This document shows, piece after piece, positions 23,328-32,009 of a stretch of DNA of 41,958 nucleotides. This stretch comes from Brevundimonas sp. A19_0. Lineage in GTDB: Bacteria > Pseudomonadota > Alphaproteobacteria > Caulobacterales > Caulobacteraceae. The stretch lies in contig NZ_JAGHQP010000011.1 of assembly GCF_017744255.1 (NCBI RefSeq), forward strand, positions 52,501 to 94,458, written 5' to 3'. A model generated the notes under the pieces. The model was not told where the DNA came from. It ran no database searches and saw only the letters and a list, made by a program, of their open reading frames with translations. How positions within the stretch are numbered: position 1 is the stretch's first letter; every line of letters begins with the position of its first letter. The position numbers were made by a program, and so were the translations under genes.

Positions 23328-25079
23328 TCAGAACGATCCGTCCGCCGGAGCTCCGGGCAGCGGCAGGCCATTCTCCAGCTTGCGCTCGACCTCGGCGCGC
23401 AGTTCGGCATCAGGGTCGAGGGTCAGCACCCGGTTCCACTGGAACACCGCTTCCCGCCGACGACCCACCTGCCAGTAGGCGTCGCCCAGATGGTCATAGA
23501 TGACGGCATTGGCCGGGGCCTTGTCGAGCGCGCCCTCCAGGATGCCCACGGCCTGTTCGTACTGGCCTTGCCGATAGCGGGCCCAGCCCAGCGAGTCCTG
23601 GATGTTGGCGTTGCCCGGATCGATCTCGGCGGCGCGCACGATCAGCTCCGTACCCTGCTCGATCCGGCGCCCTGTATCGACCCAGAGGTAGCCGAGATAG
23701 TTGAGAATGGTCGGGTCGTCCGGCTGGGCGACGTGGGCGGCCCACAGTTCGGCCTCGGCCTCATCGATCCGGCCCAGCGCATCCAGGATCCCGGCCCGCA
23801 GATAGCGGACCGTGTAGTCCTGACCGGCCGTGTCCAGTAGAGGCCCCTCGACCAGCGCCAGCGCCTCCGGATAACGCTCCATCGACGAGAGCTGGCTGGC
23901 CAGCATAAAGGCGATCCCGCGGTCCGACGGCGCGGAGGCAAAGGCCTTCTCCAGCTCGGCCAGCGCCTCTTCCGGCATGTCGCCGCGTTGATAGCTCAGC
24001 GCTGCCTGGACCCGCGCCTCGGTGTAGTAGCGACCCGCGTCGGGACCGATCCGGGCAAAGGTGTTGCGGGCGGCCACTTCCAGCTGCGCCTCGGCCAGGC
24101 TGACGCCCACATTCAGCAGGGTCTCGGGAGCCGGCGCCAGCCCGTAGGCCAGCCGCAGATAGACCGCCGAAAACTCATGCGCGCCTTCGACGCTGGACTG
24201 GAGCGCGGCGTTCTCGAGAGCCTGGGCGGCCCCCTGTTTCAGGGTCGGCAGGGCCGGTGCCCGGCCGCGGCCGGCGGCGCGCTGACGGGCGCGTTCAATG
24301 ACCGGATCGTCGCCCACCTCGGCGCGGGTGGCGTCGTACAGGGCCAGCGCGTCGGCCCGGCGTCCGCGCCGCTCCAGAAACTCGCCATAGCTGAAGGTGA
24401 ACAGCTGTCGTCCGCCACGCATGGCGATCAGTCGCTGATACTCGGCATCGGCCTCGGGATACTGGCCGCGAATTTCCAGCAGGAGCGCCCGGTGCGCGCG
24501 CCGGAACAGGGTATCGGCACTGGTCGTGCTGCCCGTGACCGGGGCGAGGGCCGTATCCCAGTCCCCGGCGGCCGCAGCGATAAAGGGGGCCACATACTGG
24601 CCCGCCCGCGCGTGGGGCCGCCCGACGGGCTCGGCCTGCAGCAACGCCCAGGCGGCGTCCGGACGGTCCTGCATCGTCAGTTCCACCACCTCGACCAGAT
24701 GTCCGATCTCGGACAGGACGGGCGGCGCATCGGTCCCCTGGGGGGACACCCGGCCGGCATAGGCGAGGTCCCCGCCGATCAGGGAAGACGTGAAAGCCTG
24801 CAACTGCAGCCATTCCAGATCCGGCTCGAGGGTCTGGGCGCGGCGAAGATAATCGGCGGCAATGGCCGCTTCGCCCTCAGCGGTTGCCAGACGTCCGACC
24901 AGGAAAAGGCCATAGGAGGACCGGCCTTCGGCGTCGAAGGCCACCGGTCGATCGTCGGACACCACCGGCGCCTCATCGGTGTCCGGAGCTGCAGTCTCCT
25001 GGGCCAGTACGGGCGGCGCCAGAAGCGCCAGGCCGAGGGCGATGAGGGAACCGGCGGTGAGGGGGAGGTTACGCATCAT
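23328..25079 (-). CDS. TPR-repeat protein with signal peptide
   Basis: The 583-residue exported protein has a signal peptide ending near VLAQE (residue 27). The rest is built of helical tetratricopeptide repeats, clearest in the C-terminal half (for example YLRAGILDALGRIDEAEAEL, LGWARYRQGQYEQAVGIL, and DHLGDAYWQVGRRREAVFQW). Such proteins act as scaffolds, often in envelope assembly; the partner is unknown. Two adjacent ATG codons give MMRN at the start. It is followed by ispE after eight bases, and a perfect palindrome (25099-25115) lies between its start and the upstream ETF-QO stop. Confidence 0.85.
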   Translation of the reverse strand: MMRNLPLTAGSLIALGLALLAPPVLAQETAAPDTDEAPVVSDDRPVAFDAEGRSSYGLFLVGRLATAEGEAAIAADYLRRAQTLEPDLEWLQLQAFTSSLIGGDLAYAGRVSPQGTDAPPVLSEIGHLVEVVELTMQDRPDAAWALLQAEPVGRPHARAGQYVAPFIAAAAGDWDTALAPVTGSTTSADTLFRRAHRALLLEIRGQYPEADAEYQRLIAMRGGRQLFTFSYGEFLERRGRRADALALYDATRAEVGDDPVIERARQRAAGRGRAPALPTLKQGAAQALENAALQSSVEGAHEFSAVYLRLAYGLAPAPETLLNVGVSLAEAQLEVAARNTFARIGPDAGRYYTEARVQAALSYQRGDMPEEALAELEKAFASAPSDRGIAFMLASQLSSMERYPEALALVEGPLLDTAGQDYTVRYLRAGILDALGRIDEAEAELWAAHVAQPDDPTILNYLGYLWVDTGRRIEQGTELIVRAAEIDPGNANIQDSLGWARYRQGQYEQAVGILEGALDKAPANAVIYDHLGDAYWQVGRRREAVFQWNRVLTLDPDAELRAEVERKLENGLPLPGAPADGSF

Positions 25080-25098
25080 GCGTTCAAGCCTTCACGGT

Positions 25099-25115
25099 TT
25101 GCGGACGGTCCGCAA
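25099..25115. repeat. 17-base palindrome between ETF-QO and the TPR gene
   Basis: TTGCGGAC and GTCCGCAA are perfect inverted arms around a single G. It lies 20 bases upstream of the TPR gene start and 25 bases after the ETF-QO stop. With a one-base centre it is better suited to a dimeric regulator site than to an RNA hairpin, although cruciform or hairpin roles are possible. Confidence 0.5.
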
Positions 25116-25139
25116 GAGCCCCCTCGCCCCGCGCGAATC

Positions 25140-26897
25140 CTACATGTTCGGATAGTTGGGTCCGCCGCCGCCCTGCGGGGTCGTCCAGACGATGTTCTGC
25201 GACGGATCCTTGATGTCGCAGGTTTTGCAGTGGACGCAGTTCTGGGCGTTGATCTGGAAGCGCGGATTGGACTTGCCGTCCTCGTCGTACAGCACCTCAT
25301 AGACCCCCGCCGGGCAGTACAGCCGCGCCGGTTCGCCGTACTTGGGCAGGTTGACCTGGATCGGCACCGACGGGTCCAGCAGCTTCAGGTGGGACGGCTG
25401 GTCCTCGTCGTGGTTGGTGTTCGAGATGAACACCGAGCTGAGCTTGTCGAAGCTGAGTTTCCCGTCCGGCTTCGGATAGGCGATCGGCTTGTGCCTCGCG
25501 GCGGGTTCGGTCGAGGCCGCATCGGTCTTGCCGTGGCTGAGCGTCCCGAACGGCGACCAGCCGCGGAACAGGCTGGTGATCTGCATGTCGATCCCGCCCA
25601 GCAGGGTGCCGAGGAACGCGCCGTACTTCGACAGCAGCGGCTTGACGTTCCGCACCAGCTTCAGCTCGCGGGCGATGTCCGAGGCCTCATAGGCGGCCTG
25701 ATATTCGACCAGTTCGTCGCCGGCGCGCCCGGCCTTCAGCGCCTCATAGGCCGCATCGGCCGCGAGGATGCCCGAGCGGACGGCATTGTGGCTGCCCTTG
25801 ATGCGCGGCACGTTCACGAACCCGGCCGAACAGCCGATCAGCGCGCCGCCCGGGAAGGCCAGCTTGGGCACCGACTGATAGCCGCCCTCGGTGATGGCGC
25901 GGGCGCCATACGAGATGCGCTCGCCGCCTTCCAGATGGTCGGCAATGGCCGGGTGGTGCTTGAAGCGCTGGAACTCGTCGAACGGCGACAGGAACGGGTT
26001 CTTGTAGTTCAGGTGCACCACAAAGCCGACCGACACATAACGATCACCGAAGTGGTACAGGAACGAGCCGCCGCCGGTCTTGTCGTCCAGCGGCCAGCCC
26101 AGGGTGTGCTGCACCAGACCCGGGCGGTGCTTCTCGGCCGGTACCTGCCACAGCTCCTTGATGCCGATGCCGAATTTCTGCGGCTCGGCGGTGTCGCACA
26201 GGTTGTGGCGGGCCATGATCGTCTTGGCCAGCGAGCCGCGCACGCCCTCGCCGATGAAGACATATTTGCCGCGCACCTCGATGCCTGGCTCGAAATCCTC
26301 GGTCGGCTTGCCCTCGCGGTCGAGGCCGAACACCCCCGCGACCACGCCGGCGACGCGGCCGGACGGCTCGTCCCAGACCACATGGCTGGCGGCCATGCCG
26401 GGATAGACCTCGACGCCCAGCGCCTCGGCCTGCTCGCCCATCCAGCGCGCCAGATTGGCCAGCGAGCCGACGTAGCAGCCGTGGTTCTTCATATAGGCGG
26501 GCTGCGGCAGCAGGGTGATGTCCAGCTGACCCTGCGGGCCAAGCACCAGGAACTTGTCCTGGGTGACGGCGGTCTCGAGCGGAGCGCCCTTTTCCTTCCA
26601 GTCGGGGAACAGTTCGCTCAGACCCGACGGATCAATGACGGCCCCGGACAGGATGTGCGCGCCGACCTCGGAGCCCTTTTCAAGCACAGCGACCGAGACC
26701 TCGCGCCCCTCGGCGGCGGCCTTCTGCTTCAGGCGGATGGCGGCGGCCAGGCCGGCGGGACCGGCTCCGACGATGACCACATCGTATTCCATGGCCTCGC
26801 GCTCGGCGCCGGTCAGGGCCTCCACGGCGGGCAGGCGGTCGATGACGGCTTCCTGCCAGGCGTTCTTCGCTCCGCCTTCGGTGGCATCCTCGGCCAT
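25140..26897 (-). CDS. electron transfer flavoprotein-ubiquinone oxidoreductase
   Basis: This 585-residue membrane-associated enzyme takes electrons from ETF (fed by fatty-acid and amino-acid dehydrogenases) and reduces ubiquinone. Visible features are the FAD-binding GAGPAGLAAA (residues 44-53) with the following Glu (VLEKG), the segment GSHNAVRSGILAADAAYEAL, and a C-terminal 4Fe-4S domain. The cluster Cys are in LYCPAGVYEV and NCVHCKTCDIKDP. The length and end (GGGGPNYPNM) are typical. It is divergent from a uracil-DNA glycosylase gene, with a perfect palindrome (26925-26939) in the gap. Confidence 0.94.
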   Translation of the reverse strand: MAEDATEGGAKNAWQEAVIDRLPAVEALTGAEREAMEYDVVIVGAGPAGLAAAIRLKQKAAAEGREVSVAVLEKGSEVGAHILSGAVIDPSGLSELFPDWKEKGAPLETAVTQDKFLVLGPQGQLDITLLPQPAYMKNHGCYVGSLANLARWMGEQAEALGVEVYPGMAASHVVWDEPSGRVAGVVAGVFGLDREGKPTEDFEPGIEVRGKYVFIGEGVRGSLAKTIMARHNLCDTAEPQKFGIGIKELWQVPAEKHRPGLVQHTLGWPLDDKTGGGSFLYHFGDRYVSVGFVVHLNYKNPFLSPFDEFQRFKHHPAIADHLEGGERISYGARAITEGGYQSVPKLAFPGGALIGCSAGFVNVPRIKGSHNAVRSGILAADAAYEALKAGRAGDELVEYQAAYEASDIARELKLVRNVKPLLSKYGAFLGTLLGGIDMQITSLFRGWSPFGTLSHGKTDAASTEPAARHKPIAYPKPDGKLSFDKLSSVFISNTNHDEDQPSHLKLLDPSVPIQVNLPKYGEPARLYCPAGVYEVLYDEDGKSNPRFQINAQNCVHCKTCDIKDPSQNIVWTTPQGGGGPNYPNM

Positions 26898-26924
26898 GTG
26901 GTCGGCTCCCCTTGTCTTGCTTGT

Positions 26925-26939
26925 CCGAACCGGGTTCGG
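26925..26939. repeat. 15-base palindrome in the ETF-QO/UDG divergent gap
   Basis: CCGAACC and GGTTCGG are perfect inverted arms around one G, 28 bases upstream of the ETF-QO ATG. The position fits an operator controlling ETF-QO, perhaps for a TetR- or GntR-type regulator of lipid or amino-acid catabolism. That regulator class is an inference; none is encoded nearby. Confidence 0.45.
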
Positions 26940-27022
26940 TCCGTCGTTGATCCCTTATCAGAAGGTGACGTGGGGGTGGTCAAGGCTTACACCCGCATGA
27001 TCAACCCTGTGATCCGGCCTGT

Positions 27023-27871
27023 ATGAACGCTTCGCCCGCCGCTTCGGATGCCCTGACCGCGCTTCTTGCCTTCTGGCATGAGGCCGGGGTCGAGGATTGC
27101 TACGAGGCTGCGCCCGTCGATCGCACGCGCGAGACGGCCCCGCCGCCCCGGGCCCCACGCCCCGCATCCGCTCCACCGCAAACGACGGGCACGGTCACGC
27201 CGCTTCGCCCGGCACCGTCAAGCATGGGCGCGACCGAAGCCCTGGCCGATGCCGTGGCCCGGGCGCGCGCCGCGGCCCGCACCGCCGACTCGCTGGAATC
27301 CCTGACCGATGCGATTCGGGCCTTTGACGGCTGCCCCCTCAGCGGCATGGGCGCCCGACAGGCTGTGGTCTGGCGCGGCGAGGCCACAGCCCCGGTCATG
27401 ATCGTCGGCGAGGGGCCGGGGGCCGAGGAAGACGCCCGGGGCCTGCCCTTCGTCGGCAAGGCCGGGCAGCTGCTGGACCGCATGCTGAAGGCGGCGGGTC
27501 TGGACGGCCGGGTGATGATCACCAACACCGTTTTCTGGCGCCCGCCCGGCAACCGCACCCCGGCCGCGGACGAACAGGCGGTGTGCGCGCCCTTCGTCGC
27601 CCGCGCCCTTGAACTGGTGAAGCCGAAACTGGTCCTGACCGTCGGCGCGGCCGCCGCGCGCGCTGTGCTGCACACCACCGAGGGCATCACCCGCCTGCGC
27701 GGGAAGTGGGGTGAATGGCATCTGGCTGAAGGCGGCGTCTCGGCCCCGGTCATGCCCACCCTCCATCCCGCCTTCCTGCTGCGCCAGCCCCAGGCCAAGG
27801 CCATGGTCTGGGCTGATCTGCTGGAGCTGGCCGTGCGACTGGACGGCGACGACTCAAAATCGCCCCATTGA
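27023..27871 (+). CDS. uracil-DNA glycosylase, family 4-like
   Basis: The protein removes uracil from DNA to start base-excision repair. The 282-residue chain has a Pro-rich linker (about residues 38-66) after the N-terminal helix. The UDG core follows: GEGPGAEED (130-137 region; GEAPG is more usual), GLPFVGKAGQLLDRML, ITNTVFWRPPGNRTP, and the C-terminal TLHPAFLLRQP. Family 4 enzymes carry a 4Fe-4S cluster on four Cys. Here only Cys104 (DGCPL) and Cys188 (AVCAPF) sit in expected places, so cluster binding is uncertain. It is divergent from ETF-QO and followed by the transglycosylase on the same strand. Confidence 0.87.
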   Translation: MNASPAASDALTALLAFWHEAGVEDCYEAAPVDRTRETAPPPRAPRPASAPPQTTGTVTPLRPAPSSMGATEALADAVARARAAARTADSLESLTDAIRAFDGCPLSGMGARQAVVWRGEATAPVMIVGEGPGAEEDARGLPFVGKAGQLLDRMLKAAGLDGRVMITNTVFWRPPGNRTPAADEQAVCAPFVARALELVKPKLVLTVGAAAARAVLHTTEGITRLRGKWGEWHLAEGGVSAPVMPTLHPAFLLRQPQAKAMVWADLLELAVRLDGDDSKSPH

Positions 27872-27997
27872 GGCGACAGCTATGCGCGCTTCGGGGCGCC
27901 GGGCGCAGGCTGGCATCCGCCTTGCGCGTGCCCCCTCATCCGGCGGTGCGCTGACCGGATACGGGACAGACGGCGCAGAGTGATCCAGAGGGGCGGC

Positions 27998-29644
27998 ATG
28001 ATCCGACGGCTTTCAGACCTTGCGGCGCGTGGGCTCTTCGCGGCCCTGCTGGCAGTGCTGATCACGACGGGCCTGACGACCCCGGCCTCGGCCCAGGTGC
28101 GGGTGCTCAGCAGCTCTGACCGCCTCAGCTACACCAATGCCTATGACGCACTGCGGCGCGGCGACCTCGAGGCCGCGCGCGCCTCGGCCCGGCAGGCCGA
28201 CGACCATGTGCTGCTGGGCCAGGTCGAGTTCGAGCGCCTGTTTCACCCCGACTATGTGTCCAGCTTTGAGGAGCTGAGCGCCTGGCTGGAAGACTATGCC
28301 GACCTGCCCGAAGCGCCCCGCGTCTATGCCCTGGCCCTGCGCCGGCGGCCGGACGGCGCGCCCGAACCGCGTCGCCCCCGTCGCGTCGACGGTCGCACCT
28401 GGGAGAGCCTGACCGAGGCCGAGGGCGCCAAAGCCGCCCGCATCGCTTTCAACGACAATGACCTGGACCGGGCCCAGGCGACCGGGGTCGCGATCGGCGA
28501 CTGGTGGGTCGTCGGCCTCTCGGCTTGGCGGCTGGGCGATTTCGCCACTTCCTTCACTGCCTTCGAGCGCGTGGCCTGGGACCCGACCGAGGATGCCTGG
28601 GTCCGGGCCGGGGCGGCCTTCTGGGCCGCACGCGCGGCCGCCTGGTCGGGCCAGCAGGATCAGATCGACACCCTGCTTCGCCTGTCCGCCTCCTGGCCGG
28701 CGACCTTCTATGGCCAGATCGCCCTCTACCAACTCGACATCGAGCCGACCCTGCGCAACTGGGGTCCCCAGCCGTATGGCGTCGTCGAGGATGACGGCCT
28801 GCGCGCCATCGCCTTCACGCCCGACATCCGCATCGACGATGACACCCTGATCGCCTTTATCGAGCGCGAGCCCCAGGCCCGCCGCGTGGTCGCCCTGATC
28901 GAGCTCGGACGGCTGGACGAGGCCCGCGACCAGTTCCGCAGCGGCTTCCGCTCGGCGCCGGGCGAAGAGGACCGCAAGCTCTGGTCCGCGCTGGGCCGCG
29001 CCTTTGCCCGCCCCCTCACCCCGCGCAATCGCGAGGCCGAGATGATCGACGCCGCGCGCTATCCGATCCCGGAGCTGCTGCCCGAGGGCGGCTTCACCAT
29101 CGAGCCGTCGCTGGTCTACGCCATTGCGCGCAAGGAGACCGGCTTCAATCCGCGCGTCCGCTCCTCTGCCGGAGCCTATGGCCTGATGCAGGTCATGCCG
29201 ACCACCGCCGCCGAGCTGAGTGGCGATCGCGGCTTCATCTCGGATCCCGAGCGGCTGTTCCAGCCCGAGGTCAATATGCGCCTCGGCCAGGGCTATGTGC
29301 TGAAAATGCTGCGTCTGTCGGCCTTCAACGGCGACGTCTTGCGCACGGTGGCGTCCTACAATGCCGGACCCGGGCCGATGCTGGGTGCACTGCGCAAGCT
29401 GGGGCCCGAGGCCGATCCCCTGCTGCTGATCGAGACGATCGATGTGCCCCAGGCACGGGACTATGTCGAAAAGGTCGTCGCCGCCTACTGGATCTACCAG
29501 CGCATGCAGGGACGCCCGTTGAACACGCTCAAGGCCGTGGCCTCGGGCGAGACGGCGATTTCGCTGTATCTGGACTATGTGCCGCCGCCACCGGCGCCGG
29601 AAGCGCCCGCGGCCGAACCGAAATCAGAGCAGGCTGCTGAGTAG
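27998..29644 (+). CDS. soluble lytic murein transglycosylase
   Basis: The 548-residue periplasmic enzyme cleaves peptidoglycan glycan strands, forming anhydro-muramyl ends. A signal peptide ends near ASAQ (about residue 34). A long helical solenoid of about 300 residues follows, as in Slt70. The catalytic SLT domain has Glu380 in ARKETGFNPRVRSSAGAYG, then LMQVMPTTA and VASYNAGPGPM. I chose ATG 27998 (AGAGGGG upstream) over an in-frame GTG at 27980, which would add six residues and lacks a ribosome site. The Pro/Glu-rich C-terminus overlaps a small convergent reading frame. Confidence 0.92.
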   Translation: MIRRLSDLAARGLFAALLAVLITTGLTTPASAQVRVLSSSDRLSYTNAYDALRRGDLEAARASARQADDHVLLGQVEFERLFHPDYVSSFEELSAWLEDYADLPEAPRVYALALRRRPDGAPEPRRPRRVDGRTWESLTEAEGAKAARIAFNDNDLDRAQATGVAIGDWWVVGLSAWRLGDFATSFTAFERVAWDPTEDAWVRAGAAFWAARAAAWSGQQDQIDTLLRLSASWPATFYGQIALYQLDIEPTLRNWGPQPYGVVEDDGLRAIAFTPDIRIDDDTLIAFIEREPQARRVVALIELGRLDEARDQFRSGFRSAPGEEDRKLWSALGRAFARPLTPRNREAEMIDAARYPIPELLPEGGFTIEPSLVYAIARKETGFNPRVRSSAGAYGLMQVMPTTAAELSGDRGFISDPERLFQPEVNMRLGQGYVLKMLRLSAFNGDVLRTVASYNAGPGPMLGALRKLGPEADPLLLIETIDVPQARDYVEKVVAAYWIYQRMQGRPLNTLKAVASGETAISLYLDYVPPPPAPEAPAAEPKSEQAAE

Positions 29645-29743
29645 CAGGGCGCACAGGCTGCACGCCACGACGATGCTCACCAGAACGCTTACCCAGCCCG
29701 GCTGGGCGGCGGTAGCGGGTCCGGGGACGAGGGGCGAGGACAT
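29624..29743 (-). CDS. 39-residue single-pass membrane protein (putative)
   Basis: A minus-strand frame starting ATG at 29743 encodes 39 residues: a polar N-terminus (MSSPLVPGPATAAQPGW) and then an uninterrupted hydrophobic helix (VSVLVSIVVACSLCALLLSS) before the stop. Its composition is typical of small bacterial membrane proteins. It overlaps the 3' end of the transglycosylase gene by 21 bases and fills an otherwise empty gap. No clear ribosome site is visible, so translation is uncertain. It could be a regulator of the neighbouring envelope enzyme or simply a spurious frame. Confidence 0.42.
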   Translation of the reverse strand: MSSPLVPGPATAAQPGWVSVLVSIVVACSLCALLLSSLL

Positions 29744-29831
29744 CGGGGGCTCGAGGGGCTAGGGGGCAGTGTTCGAAATGAACGCCGACCACCCTGCACA
29801 TGTTCCCCTAAAAAGCGGTGTTCGGTGACGG

Positions 29832-30485
29832 TTAACCGATCTCTGCCAGCCCGGCCGCACTCCACTCCAGAAAGTCAGGCTGGGCCAGCAGCGCCCGGCA
29901 ATAATCCGCCGCCGTGCCGTCGTCGCCATGGGCCGTCAGATCGATGCGGAAATGGCGGAACCGCGCCGCCACCGGGGTGAAGAAGGCGTCGGCCACGGAC
30001 CATTCTCCGAACAGGTAAGGCCCGCCCTCGCCGAACCGGCCCTTGGCGTCCTTCCACATCGCGACCATCCGCCGGATGTCGGCGGAGAGGGCGTCGGACG
30101 GCGCATGCGCCTCGCCCGGCTCGCCGACCATCGGATGATCCGGCCCCATGCCCAGATCATTGCGGAGTGTGCCAAAGGCCGAATGCATCTCGCAAACCAC
30201 CGACCGCGCCACCCAGCGGGCATGGTCATCCGCGGGCCACAGGGCGGCGTCGGGATAGCATTCTTCGGCCCACAGGGCGATGGCCAGACTGTCCCAGATG
30301 GTGACGCCCTCCACCTCCAGCGCCGGCACCTTCCCCGCCGGGGCGTGGCGAGCGATCTGCTCGGCCGTGTCGGCCTCGTTCAGGCCGATCATCACCTCGT
30401 CAAAGGTCGCCCCGCACCGCTTCAGGATCAGCCACGGCCGGAGCGACCAGGTAGAATAGGCCTTGTTGCCGAGAATCAGCTTCAT
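29832..30485 (-). CDS. glutathione S-transferase family protein
   Basis: The 217-residue protein has an N-terminal thioredoxin-like domain (MKLILGNKAYSTWSLRPWL, with Ser/Tyr near the glutathione thiol, then GKVPALEVEG and the Glu/Asp-Ser glutathione contact DSLAIALW). An all-helical C-terminal domain follows with GPYLFGEWSVADAFF, the N-capping motif of helix 6. It probably conjugates or reduces small electrophiles in the cytoplasm; the substrate is unknown. The start at 30485 is preceded by GGGAG and matches the family N-terminus; longer versions are not supported. It is divergent from purB. Confidence 0.88.
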   Translation of the reverse strand: MKLILGNKAYSTWSLRPWLILKRCGATFDEVMIGLNEADTAEQIARHAPAGKVPALEVEGVTIWDSLAIALWAEECYPDAALWPADDHARWVARSVVCEMHSAFGTLRNDLGMGPDHPMVGEPGEAHAPSDALSADIRRMVAMWKDAKGRFGEGGPYLFGEWSVADAFFTPVAARFRHFRIDLTAHGDDGTAADYCRALLAQPDFLEWSAAGLAEIG

Positions 30486-30588
30486 CACGGGGCTCCCTTG
30501 CTCGACGCTTCCATGAACGGCGCTCGCCCGGCCTGCAAGCCCGGCCCTGCCCTTGACTCCCCCGGCCCGGCGACCGAAACGCCAGCCC

Positions 30589-31890
30589 ATGATCACGCGC
30601 TATTCCCGCCCCGTCGCCGCCGACCTCTGGTCCCAGGAAACCAAGTACCGGATCTGGTTCGAGATCGAGGCCCATGCCGCGACGAAGATGGCCGAGCTGG
30701 GCACCATCCCGGCCAGCGCCGCCGAGGCCATCTGGTCGAAGGGCAAGGACGCGACCTTCGATGCCGACCGCATCGACGAGATCGAGCGCACGACCAAGCA
30801 TGACGTCATCGCCTTCCTGACCCACGTCGCCGAGATCGTCGGCGAGGAGGCCCGCTTCCTGCACCAGGGTATGACCTCGTCGGATGTGCTGGACACCTGT
30901 TTCTCGGTGCAGCTGGCGCGCTCCGCCGATCTGCTGATCGAGGGCGTCGACCGGGTGCTGGTGGCGCTGGAGACCCGGGCGAAGGAGCACAAGTTCACGC
31001 CCTGCGTCGGCCGCAGCCACGGCATCCATGCCGAGCCCGTCACCTTCGGCCTCAAGCTGGCCGGCTATCACGCCGAGTTCCAGCGGGCGAAGCGGCGCCT
31101 GATCACGGCCAAGGAAGAGATCGCCACCTGCGCCATCTCGGGCGCCGTCGGCACCTTCGCCAATGTCGATCCCCGCGTGGAAGCCTATGTCGCCGAACAG
31201 ATGGGCCTGTCGGTCGAGCCGGTCTCGACCCAGGTCATCCCGCGGGATCGTCACGCCGCCTTCTTTGCCGCCCTGGGCGTGGTTGCCTCGTCGGTCGAGC
31301 GGCTGGCCGTCGAGATCCGCCACCTGCAGCGCACCGAGGTGCTCGAGGCCGAGGAGTTCTTCGACAAGGGGCAAAAGGGCTCGTCGGCCATGCCGCACAA
31401 GCGCAACCCCATCCTGACCGAGAACCTGACCGGTCTGGCCCGGCTGGTCCGCTCGGCGGTGACGCCGGCGATGGAAAACGTCGCCCTCTGGCACGAGCGC
31501 GACATCAGCCATTCGTCGGTCGAGCGCGGCATCGGCCCCGACGCCACCATCCACCTCGACTTTGCCCTGCACCGGCTGGCCGGCGTGGTCGAGCGGCTGA
31601 ACGTCTATCCCGCCAATATGGAAAAGAACCTCGACCGGCTGGGCGGACTGGTCCACTCGCAGCGCGTCATGCTGGCCCTCACCCAGGCGGGCGTCAGCCG
31701 CGAGGACGCCTATGCCGCGGTTCAGGAGAACGCCATGAAGGTCTGGCGTGGCGAGGGCCGGTTTCTCGACTTCCTGAAGGCCGACGAGCGGGTCGTCCTG
31801 TCCGAGGCCGAGCTCGAGGCCCTGTTCGATATCGGCTATCATACCAGGCACGTGGACACGATCTTCGCCCGGGTGTTCGGCGAGGGCTGA
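30589..31890 (+). CDS. purB: adenylosuccinate lyase
   Basis: PurB cleaves SAICAR to AICAR and adenylosuccinate to AMP, releasing fumarate. The 433-residue protein contains the fumarase/aspartase signature GSSAMPHKRNP with catalytic Ser, the substrate segment GRSHGIHAEP with its His, and TSSDVLDTC. The start MITRYSRP is typical. There is no ribosome site before the ATG. A good -35 (TTGACTC, 30553-30559) lies 29 bases upstream with a poor -10, so the mRNA may have almost no leader. It begins the purine gene group of the window. Confidence 0.95.
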   Translation: MITRYSRPVAADLWSQETKYRIWFEIEAHAATKMAELGTIPASAAEAIWSKGKDATFDADRIDEIERTTKHDVIAFLTHVAEIVGEEARFLHQGMTSSDVLDTCFSVQLARSADLLIEGVDRVLVALETRAKEHKFTPCVGRSHGIHAEPVTFGLKLAGYHAEFQRAKRRLITAKEEIATCAISGAVGTFANVDPRVEAYVAEQMGLSVEPVSTQVIPRDRHAAFFAALGVVASSVERLAVEIRHLQRTEVLEAEEFFDKGQKGSSAMPHKRNPILTENLTGLARLVRSAVTPAMENVALWHERDISHSSVERGIGPDATIHLDFALHRLAGVVERLNVYPANMEKNLDRLGGLVHSQRVMLALTQAGVSREDAYAAVQENAMKVWRGEGRFLDFLKADERVVLSEAELEALFDIGYHTRHVDTIFARVFGEG

Positions 31891-32009
31891 CCGAATGACT
31901 CGCGAGGCGGGTGTGCGGTCGTGTCGCGCCCCCTCGATGCATCCTTATAGCCGCTGATCAGTATCTGTTGGAGTGCCGCATCAAGCGGCTCGCCTCAGGA
32001 GAAGCGACC

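Noticed and set aside
23988..27026. Open frame of about 1000 codons on the plus strand
   Set aside because: It runs opposite the TPR and ETF-QO genes, has no recognisable motifs and spans the gap between them; it is a GC-rich antisense shadow.
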